This document shows positions 7,453 to 16,085 of a stretch of 32,833 bases of DNA, one piece after another. Every line of letters begins with the position of its first letter. The stretch's first letter is position 1. The stretch is taken from positions 1 to 32,833 of the forward strand of contig DATMYV010000026.1 in assembly GCA_035560795.1 (NCBI GenBank), read 5' to 3'. The stretch is from Longilinea sp035560795 (lineage in GTDB: Bacteria > Chloroflexota > Anaerolineae > Anaerolineales > Anaerolineaceae). Position numbers and translations under genes: made by a program. The notes below the pieces were generated by a model. That model did no database searches and was not told the DNA's origin. It saw nothing but the letters and a program-made list of their open reading frames with translations.

Positions 7453-8550
7453 CTACGGAAGCACAAACCAGGGGTTGATGAACGCACCAAAATAGCGCAC
7501 TTCAAAGTGCAGGTGCGGTCCGGTGGAATTGCCCGTTGAGCCTGAATAGGCGATGGTATTGCCGGCATACACGCTGCGGCCACAACCAACCAGAATCGAG
7601 CTAAGATGGCCGTAGACGGTGTGGTAACCGTTGCCGTGGTCAATCATGATCATGTTGCCGTAACCGCCGTTGATCCAACCAGCGTAAACCACCACACCAC
7701 TGTCAGCCGCGTAAACAGGTGCGCCCATACCGGCAGCGATGTCAATGCCCAGGTGGCCATCCCAGAAATCATTGCCGGAGACGGAATGATTGTCAGCCGG
7801 CCAGACGAAGGCGCCAGAGCCATATGCTCCGCCCGCAGGAATTTCACACTGACCGGTAATGGTCTTATTGGCGCCGGCGGCTGGCCGCCAGAAGGTCGGC
7901 ACCAGCCAGGTCCGCTGCCATTCGCGGCTGCCGCCGGGGATCATCACATAGGAATCCACTGGCAGGTTGGGATCCGTCACGTCCAACTTGTTGCCAGGGT
8001 AATAGAGGATTTTTTCCGCGGTCGATTTATATTCAGCAGCCAGCGAGTTAACCGTGTCGCCAGCCTTGACTTTTGTGTAAATGCCGTCGGTGGGCGGAAT
8101 AATCAGGGTCTGGCCGATCGAGATCAGGTCAGGGTTATCGTTGAGGGTGTTGAAATTTGCCCACAGGATGGTTTGCGGATCAACGTTAAAGAATTTGGCA
8201 ATTCCAAAAATAGAGTCGCCTGCTTCGATGGTGTAATTCTCCGCGGTCTCGCGGTCTTTGTTTGAAATAATAGTGTTGATGCTCGAGATCCGTGAGAGCG
8301 CTTGAACGGACACGGCAGGTAAATATTCGGGCAATGGTGCCGTATTTCCGCTTTCAGCTGGAACAAATTTGTCCACTGAGGGTGCAGCCAAGGCAGAGGA
8401 ATCAGTGAATTGCAGGAGCAACAATATTCCGAACGCCACCATTAATGCTGCGATCCCCCAGGATACTCGCGGAAGCCAGACGTCTACCAATAAAGAGTGT
8501 TGTTTTGTTTCTGGCCCCCTGTTTTGGGGTTTCACTTGCTTAAAATTCAC
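7453..8550 (-). CDS. Membrane-anchored LysM / M23 family peptidase (paralog 2)
   Basis: A 365-residue wall peptidase with the same order as the gene at 2580-3797. It has one membrane segment at about 30-47, LysM at about 105-152 (YTIEAGDSIFGIA), a second LysM-like unit at about 157-206 and M23 at about 264-360. Zn-site residues H266 and D270 (HLGID), H315 (GHL) and H346/H348 (GPHLHFE) are present, so activity is expected. It starts with GTG. The start overlaps the rho stop as GTGA, and GGAGG lies 5 nt upstream inside the rho end. It is therefore the second gene of a rho operon and probably translationally coupled. Shared motifs with paralog 1 include AADSGVVVY and GSTGNSTGPHLHFE. The cytoplasmic N-terminus is shorter than that of paralog 1. 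Confidence 0.9.
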   Translation of the reverse strand: MNFKQVKPQNRGPETKQHSLLVDVWLPRVSWGIAALMVAFGILLLLQFTDSSALAAPSVDKFVPAESGNTAPLPEYLPAVSVQALSRISSINTIISNKDRETAENYTIEAGDSIFGIAKFFNVDPQTILWANFNTLNDNPDLISIGQTLIIPPTDGIYTKVKAGDTVNSLAAEYKSTAEKILYYPGNKLDVTDPNLPVDSYVMIPGGSREWQRTWLVPTFWRPAAGANKTITGQCEIPAGGAYGSGAFVWPADNHSVSGNDFWDGHLGIDIAAGMGAPVYAADSGVVVYAGWINGGYGNMIMIDHGNGYHTVYGHLSSILVGCGRSVYAGNTIAYSGSTGNSTGPHLHFEVRYFGAFINPWFVLP

Positions 8551-9821
8551 ATATCCTCCGTGAGGGTTTCCAGAAATTCCATGTTATTCCTGCTTTTGTT
8601 CATACGCTGCAATATGGCTTCGGTTGCCACCGCGGTATCCATGCCTGCGCCTTGCGGAGGCGGGGAAATCATTTGAAGATACATGCGCCGCATCAGCCAG
8701 ATTCGCTGCAGCAAATCCGGTCCCAGCAGCAGCTCTTCGCGGCGGGTGGAAGACCGTTCGAGATCGATCGCCGGAAAGGTGCGGCGTTCCTGCAATTTCC
8801 GCGAGAGATGAAGCTCCATATTGCCGGTGCCCTTAAATTCCTCGTAAACCACATCATCCAAGCGCGAACCGGTGTCCACCAGCGCTGTCGCTATTATGGT
8901 CAGCGAACCGCCTTCTTCGATGTTTCGTGCGGCGCCGAAGAAACGTTTGGGCGGGTAGAGCGCCGAAGGATCCATGCCGCCGGAGAGGGTACGCCCGGAC
9001 GGATTGACAACCAGGTTATAAGCGCGGGCCAGGCGGGTGAGCGAATCCATCAGGATGACCACATCCCGGCCGGTTTCAACCAGACGTTTGGCGCGTTCCA
9101 GCGTGATTTCTGCCGCACGAACATGGGAGGTTACCGGTTCATCAAATGTGGATGCCACTACTTCCGCATCCACCGAGCGGTCCACATCCGTAACCTCTTC
9201 CGGCCGCTCGCCAATGAGTGCCATGATTAGATGCACATCCGGGTATTTGGTTGCAATGGAATTGGCAATTTGCTTGAGGATGGTGGTTTTTCCAGCCTTG
9301 GGCGGCGAGACGATCATGCCGCGCTGGCCGCGTCCAATTGGCGCAATCAGGTTGATCAGGCGCGTGGATAGGACGGTACGGTCCGTTTCCAGGTCGAAAC
9401 GTTTATCGGGAAAGATCGGTGTCAAATTCTCAAAGGCCGGCCGGTTGCGCAGGTCATCCGGATTTTGGCCGTTAATGGTTTCCACCTTCAGCAGGCCGTA
9501 GTGCCGTTCAGAATCGCGCGGCGGGCGGACGGCGCCGATCACCAGGTCGCCGTTGCGAAGTTCGTAACGGCGTAGTTGTGCCTGGGAAACATAAACATCG
9601 TCCTGTCCGATTTTGTAATTGGTGCGCAGGAAACCAATGCCTTCCGGCATGATTTCCAGGATTCCACCGCGTACCTCAAGTCCTTCACGTTCCGCTTCGA
9701 CCTGGCGGATACGGATGATTAAGTTTTCTTTTTTCAGGCGATTTGCGTCATTGACATTCAAATCCTTCGCCATTTGACGCAATGAAGCCAGTGGAGCATT
9801 TTCGAGTTCAAGGATTCTCAT
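8547..9821 (-). CDS. rho: Transcription termination factor Rho
   Basis: A 424-residue hexameric RNA-dependent ATPase that ends transcription. The Rho N-terminal helical domain (residues 1-45, LASLRQMAKDLNV) and the cold-shock-like RNA-binding domain (50-120, EGIGFLR) lead into the ATPase. Walker A PPKAGKTT is at 173-180, Walker B VVILMDSLTR at 254-263. The Q-loop region LSGGMDPSALYPPKRFF and the R-loop region GTGNMELHLSRK are intact. There is no large N-terminal insertion of the actinobacterial kind. The ATG at 9821 fits family starts; an upstream in-frame TTG at 9860 would add 13 unconserved residues. A good promoter at 10007-10035 implies a leader of about 180 nt. It is followed directly by an M23 peptidase gene with GTGA overlap. 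Confidence 0.96.
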   Translation of the reverse strand: MRILELENAPLASLRQMAKDLNVNDANRLKKENLIIRIRQVEAEREGLEVRGGILEIMPEGIGFLRTNYKIGQDDVYVSQAQLRRYELRNGDLVIGAVRPPRDSERHYGLLKVETINGQNPDDLRNRPAFENLTPIFPDKRFDLETDRTVLSTRLINLIAPIGRGQRGMIVSPPKAGKTTILKQIANSIATKYPDVHLIMALIGERPEEVTDVDRSVDAEVVASTFDEPVTSHVRAAEITLERAKRLVETGRDVVILMDSLTRLARAYNLVVNPSGRTLSGGMDPSALYPPKRFFGAARNIEEGGSLTIIATALVDTGSRLDDVVYEEFKGTGNMELHLSRKLQERRTFPAIDLERSSTRREELLLGPDLLQRIWLMRRMYLQMISPPPQGAGMDTAVATEAILQRMNKSRNNMEFLETLTEDM

Positions 9822-9937
9822 GAATGTTTTTATCCGTGGATGCCGAATATTGTACCACAAGCAATATCCAGCGATTTTTCATGCTGGATGAACCAATTAT
9901 GAAATTACTTGGGTGGGGTTAGAAAGAAATCATCAGG

Positions 9938-10005
9938 CTTTCCCGTAGGTTCAGAGTCCTGCGGAGAAAGTAAAATCAAACCTGGCATAGATCCCTGTTC
10001 TATGC
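9938..10005 (-). other. Structured 5' leader of rho mRNA (candidate)
   Basis: Within the roughly 180-nt leader are a perfect 7-bp hairpin at 9985-10005 (loop 7 nt) close to the predicted transcript start, and an imperfect longer hairpin at 9938-9970 (CTTTC/GAAAG base). Rho is autoregulated through its leader in some bacteria; here that is only an inference. Confidence 0.35.
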
Positions 10006-10006
10006 G

Positions 10007-10035
10007 ATTATATCATGCCGGGAAATGCCGTGCAA
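10007..10035 (-). promoter_or_regulatory. Sigma-A promoter of rho operon
   Basis: On the minus strand, TTGCAC (10030-10035), a 17-bp spacer and a perfect TATAAT (10007-10012). The stretch 9822-10109 holds this promoter, the rho leader and the 3' end of the upstream lipoprotein transcript. Confidence 0.65.
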
Positions 10036-10109
10036 GCTGAAAACTTCACTGGCGTGAGTCTGATTATGAACGATGATGGTATAAAAACTTCGTTAAAGGT
10101 TGGAAATCC

Positions 10110-11222
10110 TCACGGTTCAACACGCGGCTGCAGCCAGAAGGCCTGATCCTGCTCGGACGCACCATTGGATTTGACCGAAAGGATAAATTGCACCTTTTTA
10201 CCCGCCAGGGTGGACAGATCCAAATTGACCTTGGTGAAGCTGTTATCGAATTTTTCACTCCATTCAGCCAGCTTGGTTTCCGAGCCGCCCTCCGGTATGT
10301 ACGAAAGAATGAACTTCACATTGCAGTTCGTGGCGCCATCCAGGCAGCCGATAACGCTCTTGAAGTACATCCCGTTGGTAATGGACATGGCCGGGAACGT
10401 TCCGCGAATTTCTGTATCGCTGCCAGACGGCGGGTTGGTCCACAGGGCGGCTTCATTTTCCTTTCCACCGGTTTCCAGCACTGGTTCATCGACCTTCACA
10501 ATAAAACCGTTATCGCTGGTCTGGCCAGGGCAGGATATGTTCTCATTGTTCGTGCGCCATTCGCCTTTGCAATAATTGTCGACAAAGTTATAGCTGGGCG
10601 CAGACACTTTTATCTTTACCCAAAATGCCTTTGCGCCGTCACTGCCTAACCCAAAAACCACACCCGAGGCATTGCGCAATTTAAAATTCGCCTGAAAGGA
10701 ACCAACCTTAGCTGGCGCTTTCAAGGCAATGGAGACCTGAATGACCTGCTGCGAGGCTACGGATCCGGTGGTAAGCTGGGTGGCAGGCGCTACGCCCATG
10801 CTCTCGCCGTTGTCGAATACCACCGCGTAACTTGAATTCCAGGTACAGGAACCGGTGTTTTTTAATTCCCAGGTTTTTGTGAAAGACTGGCCTGGCTCGA
10901 CCTGGGTATCATCCGGGAAATTGATATCCCGGACGAATTCAACCCGGTCGCAGGGAACGGCGGGGGTGCTGGTGTTTGCAGGAGTTGCCGTTTGCTGCAC
11001 GGAGGGTGTGGCGGTGGCATTCTGTCCGCCCGGGGTTTGCGTGGCCGGCGCCTGGGTTTTTGCGCCAGCGACAGAGGTGCTGAGGGCAACCACGGTCTGG
11101 GCAGCCAGGGTATTGAGTTGATCGGGGCTGGAGACTTGCTCGGTAGCGCGCGGCAAATTGCAGGAACCTAACAACACGGCCAGTACACACAGGACCGAAA
11201 GGAGTGCTAGAATCTTTTTCAT
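10110..11222 (-). CDS. NBR1-type Ig-like domain lipoprotein (paralog 2)
   Basis: A 370-residue exported lipoprotein with signal peptide and lipobox (LLGSC, Cys 21). A Thr/Pro/Gln-rich linker runs to about 90. An NBR1-like Ig domain spans about 91-208 (VEPGQSFTKTWELKNTGSCTW), and the same unrecognised C-terminal domain as the gene at 70-1245 spans about 212-370. Shared C-terminal marks are ENEAAL, FK.VIGC and AFWL.PR. The ATG at 11222 is chosen because it opens directly with the Lys-rich signal MKKILALLS and has GGAG upstream. An in-frame extension to 11321 would run through the promoter and into the terminator. It faces away from paralog 1 across the mirrored region. Confidence 0.85.
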   Translation of the reverse strand: MKKILALLSVLCVLAVLLGSCNLPRATEQVSSPDQLNTLAAQTVVALSTSVAGAKTQAPATQTPGGQNATATPSVQQTATPANTSTPAVPCDRVEFVRDINFPDDTQVEPGQSFTKTWELKNTGSCTWNSSYAVVFDNGESMGVAPATQLTTGSVASQQVIQVSIALKAPAKVGSFQANFKLRNASGVVFGLGSDGAKAFWVKIKVSAPSYNFVDNYCKGEWRTNNENISCPGQTSDNGFIVKVDEPVLETGGKENEAALWTNPPSGSDTEIRGTFPAMSITNGMYFKSVIGCLDGATNCNVKFILSYIPEGGSETKLAEWSEKFDNSFTKVNLDLSTLAGKKVQFILSVKSNGASEQDQAFWLQPRVEP

Positions 11223-11288
11223 GGCTAGGTCTCCATTTTTTAAGCAAGGCAGGCAGGAATCAACGCAACGGTATGGCTTGATAGGTTG

Positions 11289-11294
11289 ATTATA
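11289..11294 (-). promoter_or_regulatory. -10 element of NBR1-domain lipoprotein gene
   Basis: A perfect TATAAT on the minus strand lies 66 nt before the start codon and after the ABC exporter terminator. No convincing -35 was seen. Confidence 0.5.
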
Positions 11295-11313
11295 GCCAAG
11301 TTTGGCTCTCAAT

Positions 11314-11347
11314 AAAAACACAGTCTTGGAAACAAGACTGTGTTTTT
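11314..11347. terminator. Strong terminator of ABC-2 exporter operon
   Basis: A perfect 15-bp stem (11314-11328 with 11333-11347) and a 4-nt loop, with T-runs on both strands. It lies 13 nt beyond the end of the minus-strand exporter operon. Confidence 0.92.
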
Positions 11348-11360
11348 TGATCTTGGAACA

Positions 11361-12590
11361 TTATGCTCTTCCGAGCAGCGCCCCCACGAACAGTTTTAGG
11401 TTAAAAGCCTGGCCGGAAAGCAATCTTTGTGCCCGGAACATGCCTGCTACGGCGCGAATGAGCAGGTACACCGTTGCTAACAATAAGACGATCGAAATTG
11501 CCAACTGCCACCAGGGTACATTCGCCGAAGCAAGCCTTGCCATCATGGTGATCGGCGACGTCAGCGGGAACAGGCTCAAGATCAAAGACACAGCGCCATT
11601 CGGTTTTTCAGCCAGGTTGTTGATAAAGAACAACGGGATGACAAGCGGCAGAATGACGATGGTTGTGGCCTGTGAGGCTTCCCGCAGATTGGGTACAAGT
11701 GCGCCAATTCCTGCCATCAGGGCAGCATAGATGCCATAGCCGAGCAGGAAGAAAACAACGCCCCAGATCAACAGCGTGGGGGAAATCTGAAAACTCGCCA
11801 GAGCAGTCGAGCTGCCCCGCGAAAGAACAAGGATCAGGTAGCCATAGCTGGTCCAGACGACTGTCTGTAAAAGGCCAGCCAATCCCAATGCGATGATCTT
11901 GCCAGCCAGCATTTCGGTTGGGGTCATCGAGGTCATCAATAATTCCATGACCCGGTTTTCTTTTTCGTTGGTGATGCTGCTGAGCATCATGCTGGCTGAG
12001 GTCAGGATGACCATGTAGAACAGCATGGTGACGATATAAGGGACCATGAAGTTCACGAAACTGCCGGTTTCCCTTACTGGCTGCTGTGAAACATAGGTAA
12101 CGTCCAGTTTAAACGGCTGTTCGATACGGCTAAGCAGGAGCGGTTCGCCTTCCAGCAAGTTGTAGCGGATCAGCCACTGCAACGTGCCGGAACGGTTTGT
12201 TCCACCCAAAGGGTTGAAGTCAGTACGCAGGTACGTGACGTTGCCGGTTTTGAGGAAATCTGCCGGGATGATGTAATAGGAACCAATTTGGCCGGCTTGC
12301 AGGGCAGCGCTAGCTGCGGCTTCATCATCGAAACGCACCAGGCTTTCTTCGATGCCGGCTGGCATCGATTTAATAATTCCGCTTTGGTCAACCACGCCTT
12401 CGAGTTTCACTTCTTCCGGCGAAGCGATCAATTTACCGATGGCAGAAGTTGGCTGGCTGCTGCCAATCGTTCCAAAGATGGCAAAAGCGATGGAACTGAT
12501 AATCGGTATGAGGAACAGGGTGATGATGAAAGACTTCCTGAGGACGACCGTGCGAAATTCATTCTTTAAAACAAGCAGCATTTTATTCAT
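11361..12590 (-). CDS. ABC-2 type exporter permease (NatB-like)
   Basis: A 409-residue integral membrane subunit of an ABC exporter. One N-terminal membrane segment at about 20-42 precedes an extracytoplasmic domain of about 130 residues. Five or six further membrane segments run from about residue 180 to 385. The cytoplasmic motif NEKENRVMELLMTS is typical of the NatB/YhaP group of ABC-2 permeases. GAGG precedes the ATG by a few nt. It is the last gene of a three-gene operon, 7 nt after its paralogous permease, and the two probably form a heterodimer served by the ATPase at 13793-14698. The substrate cannot be read from sequence; Na+ and antimicrobial peptides are known substrates in the wider family. 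Confidence 0.85.
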   Translation of the reverse strand: MNKMLLVLKNEFRTVVLRKSFIITLFLIPIISSIAFAIFGTIGSSQPTSAIGKLIASPEEVKLEGVVDQSGIIKSMPAGIEESLVRFDDEAAASAALQAGQIGSYYIIPADFLKTGNVTYLRTDFNPLGGTNRSGTLQWLIRYNLLEGEPLLLSRIEQPFKLDVTYVSQQPVRETGSFVNFMVPYIVTMLFYMVILTSASMMLSSITNEKENRVMELLMTSMTPTEMLAGKIIALGLAGLLQTVVWTSYGYLILVLSRGSSTALASFQISPTLLIWGVVFFLLGYGIYAALMAGIGALVPNLREASQATTIVILPLVIPLFFINNLAEKPNGAVSLILSLFPLTSPITMMARLASANVPWWQLAISIVLLLATVYLLIRAVAGMFRAQRLLSGQAFNLKLFVGALLGRA

Positions 12591-12597
12591 GGCATCC

Positions 12598-13800
12598 TCA
12601 TGACCGTCCGAAAATTTCTTTCCAGGTTAAGCGCTTACCATACCGCAGCATGCCCATGCGGAAAGCCCGGCTGGCTATCCAAATGGCCCCAATTGCGGTG
12701 AGGATGAGCAAACTGATGGTCAGGATGATTTCCCAGGCAGGCAAATTGGTGAGCACGGCGCGCATGGGCAGGGTCAATGGCGCGGTTAAAGGGAAAAGAC
12801 TAAAGGCTCGAGCCAATCCGCCATTGGGATGCATAAATATCACGCTGATAAACCAGAGCGGCATGAATATCGGTAGCGTAAAGAGCCCCGCCACTTGCTG
12901 GGCCTCGCGCGTTTCGGTCACTGTTGCACCGACGGCTGCCATCAGAGCCGCCACCATGATAAAACTGGGCAGGAAGGTGGCCAACAATATCCAGACGAAG
13001 GAACTATTTACCATACTGCCAATCGCCAGTTGCGGCATGGAACGTGATAATAAAATGATCGCTACAATTCCGCCTACCGCCCAGACGATCACCTGGGTAA
13101 GGCCGACGCTGAGGTTGCCAAGAATTTTTCCAGCCATCAACTGGCTGGGGGAAATCGAGGTAACCATGATTTCCATGGTACGGTTTTCTTTTTCTTCCAC
13201 CACGGCCTGCAGCAGGTAACCGCCACTCGTGTTTATCGAAACCATAAATAAGATGCCAGCAATCAACGGTATCAGGATGGCGAGAAAATTGTTTTCCGCC
13301 ATTTCCCGGCTGCCTTCCACGTTCTTGATGATTAAATTGGCGCCTTTGGTAATCCGTTCAGCTACCTCTTTTGGTTTGCCGGCAAGTAGATTTAATTGTA
13401 GAAAATCAGCGAAATCCGATTCGACCTGTTCGCCAGGCGAATCCAGCGCAACCATCTGAACCTTGCCTGTCTCCATGTAATCTGGCAGGACGATAAAGAA
13501 GGCCTGGATCTTTCGACTATTCAAATCAGCCCGCGCAGAAGCTTCATCAGGATAGGGGTTGAATTGAATATTCGGCAGCAAATCGCCTTTCTTAACCTCA
13601 AGTTGTTGTGCGTTGGCAAACAACCCGGATTGATCTACGATTCCGGCTGGCCGTCCGTCACGACCGACAGTGACCGCCAGAATACTTGCCAGGATCACCA
13701 CAATTGCCAGCAGCGGCAGACTGAGAAGTGCAATGAGAAACCGTTTACGCAAGACATGCCGGGTATATTCATGCTTGAACACGAGCCAAATTTTACTCAT
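12598..13800 (-). CDS. ABC-2 type exporter permease (NatB-like), second subunit
   Basis: A 400-residue paralog of the downstream permease with the same plan. It has an N-terminal membrane segment (about 20-44), an outer domain to about 165, and then a block of membrane segments to about 385. It carries the same motif as EEKENRTMEIMVTS. The two share FLIALL/FIITLF-like openings and similar length. The start codon lies inside the end of the ATPase gene (8-bp overlap), implying coupled translation. A heterodimeric permease pair is inferred from the operon. Confidence 0.85.
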   Translation of the reverse strand: MSKIWLVFKHEYTRHVLRKRFLIALLSLPLLAIVVILASILAVTVGRDGRPAGIVDQSGLFANAQQLEVKKGDLLPNIQFNPYPDEASARADLNSRKIQAFFIVLPDYMETGKVQMVALDSPGEQVESDFADFLQLNLLAGKPKEVAERITKGANLIIKNVEGSREMAENNFLAILIPLIAGILFMVSINTSGGYLLQAVVEEKENRTMEIMVTSISPSQLMAGKILGNLSVGLTQVIVWAVGGIVAIILLSRSMPQLAIGSMVNSSFVWILLATFLPSFIMVAALMAAVGATVTETREAQQVAGLFTLPIFMPLWFISVIFMHPNGGLARAFSLFPLTAPLTLPMRAVLTNLPAWEIILTISLLILTAIGAIWIASRAFRMGMLRYGKRLTWKEIFGRS

Positions 13801-14698
13801 CTGGCGATTCTCCAGTCACCACGCGAATAAAAATTTCGTCCATGGTGGGCATGGCAATTTCAAATTGTTCAACGGTAATATTCGCTTGCACCAACCCTGT
13901 CAGCACTGCCTGGGGAGAGGCGCCGGACGCCAGTTTCAGATGGTAGCTGCCGTTGGTGCGCTCGCTTGAGGCAACGCCGGGCAGCGTGGCGGGAAGCTCG
14001 CTGGGAGTGCGCAATACCAGGTCTTTCCCGGCATAGCGGCGGCGAATTTCTTCCAAATTTCCATAAAGGACAGCCTTACCCTGGTCGATCAACACAATCC
14101 GGTCGCACAATTCTTCCACCTGGTGCATTTGATGGGTGCATAAGACCACCGTTCGGCCTTTTGCCCGTTCCTCGAGAAGCAGGTCTTTTACCATTTGGGT
14201 ATTGATTGGATCCAGTGCGCTGAAGGGCTCGTCGATGATCAGGACTTCCGGTTCATGCACCAGAGTAACGATCAATTGCGCTTTCTGCTGCATGCCCTTG
14301 GATAACTCTTTGAGTTTCTTCTTGCGATGCTCGGCCAGGTCAAACCGTTCGAGGTAGCTGCCAACCCGGCGCGTGGCTTCGATTTTGGACAGACCCTTTA
14401 AGGTCGCCAGATAAACCAGGCATTGTTCCAGCTTGATCTCTTGATAAAGGCCGCGCTCTTCAGGCAGGTAACCGATGCGGTTCTTCTTTTCCTCATTCAT
14501 AGGCCCGCCCAGAATTGAAACCCGGCCGGAGTCTGCTTTGAAGATATCCAAAATAATCCTGATGGTGGTGGTTTTTCCAGCTCCGTTCGGACCCAGCAAC
14601 CCGAATATTTCCCCCGAGTCGACTTCAAAAGTGACGCCGTCGACGGCCCGCTGAGACCCAAAGGATTTGATGATGTTTTCAACCTGGATCGTACTCAT
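13793..14698 (-). CDS. ABC exporter ATP-binding protein (NatA-like)
   Basis: A 301-residue cytoplasmic ATPase of the ABC-2/CcmA-NatA group. Walker A GPNGAGKT is at 36-43, the signature appears as LSKGMQQ at 132-138, Walker B VLIIDEP at 152-158 and the switch His at 189. The C-terminal 70 residues beyond the core form the extra domain common in this group. GAGGTG lies 7 nt before the ATG. It is first in a three-gene operon with two permeases. All catalytic residues are present. Confidence 0.92.
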   Translation of the reverse strand: MSTIQVENIIKSFGSQRAVDGVTFEVDSGEIFGLLGPNGAGKTTTIRIILDIFKADSGRVSILGGPMNEEKKNRIGYLPEERGLYQEIKLEQCLVYLATLKGLSKIEATRRVGSYLERFDLAEHRKKKLKELSKGMQQKAQLIVTLVHEPEVLIIDEPFSALDPINTQMVKDLLLEERAKGRTVVLCTHQMHQVEELCDRIVLIDQGKAVLYGNLEEIRRRYAGKDLVLRTPSELPATLPGVASSERTNGSYHLKLASGASPQAVLTGLVQANITVEQFEIAMPTMDEIFIRVVTGESPDE

Positions 14699-14732
14699 TC
14701 GTTGTCACCTCAATTGTAAATTCGCTGGTTTG

Positions 14733-14741
14733 ATTATAACA
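14733..14741 (-). promoter_or_regulatory. Extended -10 promoter of ABC-2 exporter operon
   Basis: TGTTATAAT on the minus strand is an extended -10 with perfect TATAAT. No matching -35 is seen, consistent with extended -10 promoters. Confidence 0.6.
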
Positions 14742-14752
14742 AACTAAAGAGA

Positions 14753-14784
14753 AAGCCTCCCTGGTCTTTGGACTAGAGAGGCTT
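14753..14784 (-). terminator. Terminator of nucleoside importer operon
   Basis: A stem of AAGCCTC/GAGGCTT extended inward by six more pairs after one mismatch, with a 4-nt loop. A T-rich tail follows on the minus strand. It lies 26 nt beyond the last permease. Confidence 0.75.
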
Positions 14785-14810
14785 CCGCAATAAGTTGGAT
14801 TTACTGGCTT

Positions 14811-16085
14811 TTATTCTTTCTCGTACGGCGTGCCTTCAGCGGCGGGAGCATGTCCGCGGCCGATCAGTCCAGCCAGCACAACCATCGTGATGATGTAAGG
14901 GAGCATGGCCATGAATTGCGGCGGAACAATGCTTCCGAGGATGGAAAGTTTGGAACCAAAGGCATCAGCGAAGCCAAATAACATGCCGGCGCCAAAGGAA
15001 CCAATCGGGTTCCAGTTTCCAAAGATCATCGCTGCCAGACCGATGAAACCCTTGCCAGCGGTCATCATTTCATCAAACCGACCAACCGAACCGATGGTGA
15101 AGTAGGCTCCACCAAAACCAGCCACCATGCCGCCCAGCAGCGTACCCATGTAGCGGGTTCGAATCACGTTGATACCCAGCGTATCGGCCGCTTTTGGATG
15201 CTCGCCCACCGAGCGCAGGCGCAGACCCCAGCGTGTCGAAAACAGGCTTATCTGCAGGACGATACATACGATAATGGTCCCGTAAATAAACAGGTTGTTA
15301 TTAAACAGGATCGGTCCAATCAGCGGAATATCTGCCAGCAGCGGTATGGGAACGCGGCCAAACATGGGTGTCATGTTCAATGCTTCATTGGTTTGCAAAA
15401 ACTTGGCAGAAATGAAAGACGTCATGCCGGTGGCAAAAATATTAATCACCGTGCCGGTAATGATTTGATTAATCTTATACTTGATTGAAAGCCAGGCCAA
15501 AACCAATGCAAGCAGCATTGATGACGCAATGGCACCCAATAAGCCGACCCAGGCTGACTGAGCTAGGCTGCCAACCAGCGCACCTACCATGGCACCCATC
15601 AACATCATGCCCTCGATGCCAATGTTGATGATGCCTGAGCGTTCGCACAGGATGCCGGAATAAGAGCCGAGAATGATTGGCACTGCCAACGAAAGAGAAC
15701 TGCTGATCAGGCCGCCCACATTGACGGATTTCCCTTTTGCTGCGAACACCAGGAAGGTGAACAAGAAGAAAAGCGAAACCAGTCCTAAAACAGTATTTGT
15801 TCGCTTGCCAAAACCGCGCACCAGTTGGTAAAGCGCTAAAAGCAGAGTCAAGCCGCCGACAATTCCCAAGGTCAATTTGGATTGAACCACCCAGCTGCCA
15901 ACGACCCCGCGGGTAATGCCGCCAGGTGTCAGGCCAAAGGATGTGGTTAAATTGCCGGCCGTGTTGGGGAAGAAAACCAGAAAGATGATCGCCGCGAAAA
16001 CCAGGAAAATGATGCCCATGACGATTCTGCGGCGGGGTGAAACGACTTCAACGATCTTCGGGGTTATTGTAGCTGCGTTTGCCAT
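14811..16085 (-). CDS. Nucleoside-type ABC importer permease (NupQ/YufQ-like)
   Basis: A 424-residue integral membrane subunit of the BPD_transp_2 group used by BMP-dependent nucleoside importers. The family signature region reads ILCERSGIINIGIEGMM. About ten hydrophobic segments are visible, with an N-terminal extension of about 120 residues holding three of them. The start overlaps the stop of the upstream permease by one base (TAATG), indicating coupling. It pairs with the permease at 16085-17374, the ATPase at 17389-18957 and the binding protein at 19094-20230. Nucleosides are the inferred substrate from family knowledge. Confidence 0.88.
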   Translation of the reverse strand: MANAATITPKIVEVVSPRRRIVMGIIFLVFAAIIFLVFFPNTAGNLTTSFGLTPGGITRGVVGSWVVQSKLTLGIVGGLTLLLALYQLVRGFGKRTNTVLGLVSLFFLFTFLVFAAKGKSVNVGGLISSSLSLAVPIILGSYSGILCERSGIINIGIEGMMLMGAMVGALVGSLAQSAWVGLLGAIASSMLLALVLAWLSIKYKINQIITGTVINIFATGMTSFISAKFLQTNEALNMTPMFGRVPIPLLADIPLIGPILFNNNLFIYGTIIVCIVLQISLFSTRWGLRLRSVGEHPKAADTLGINVIRTRYMGTLLGGMVAGFGGAYFTIGSVGRFDEMMTAGKGFIGLAAMIFGNWNPIGSFGAGMLFGFADAFGSKLSILGSIVPPQFMAMLPYIITMVVLAGLIGRGHAPAAEGTPYEKE

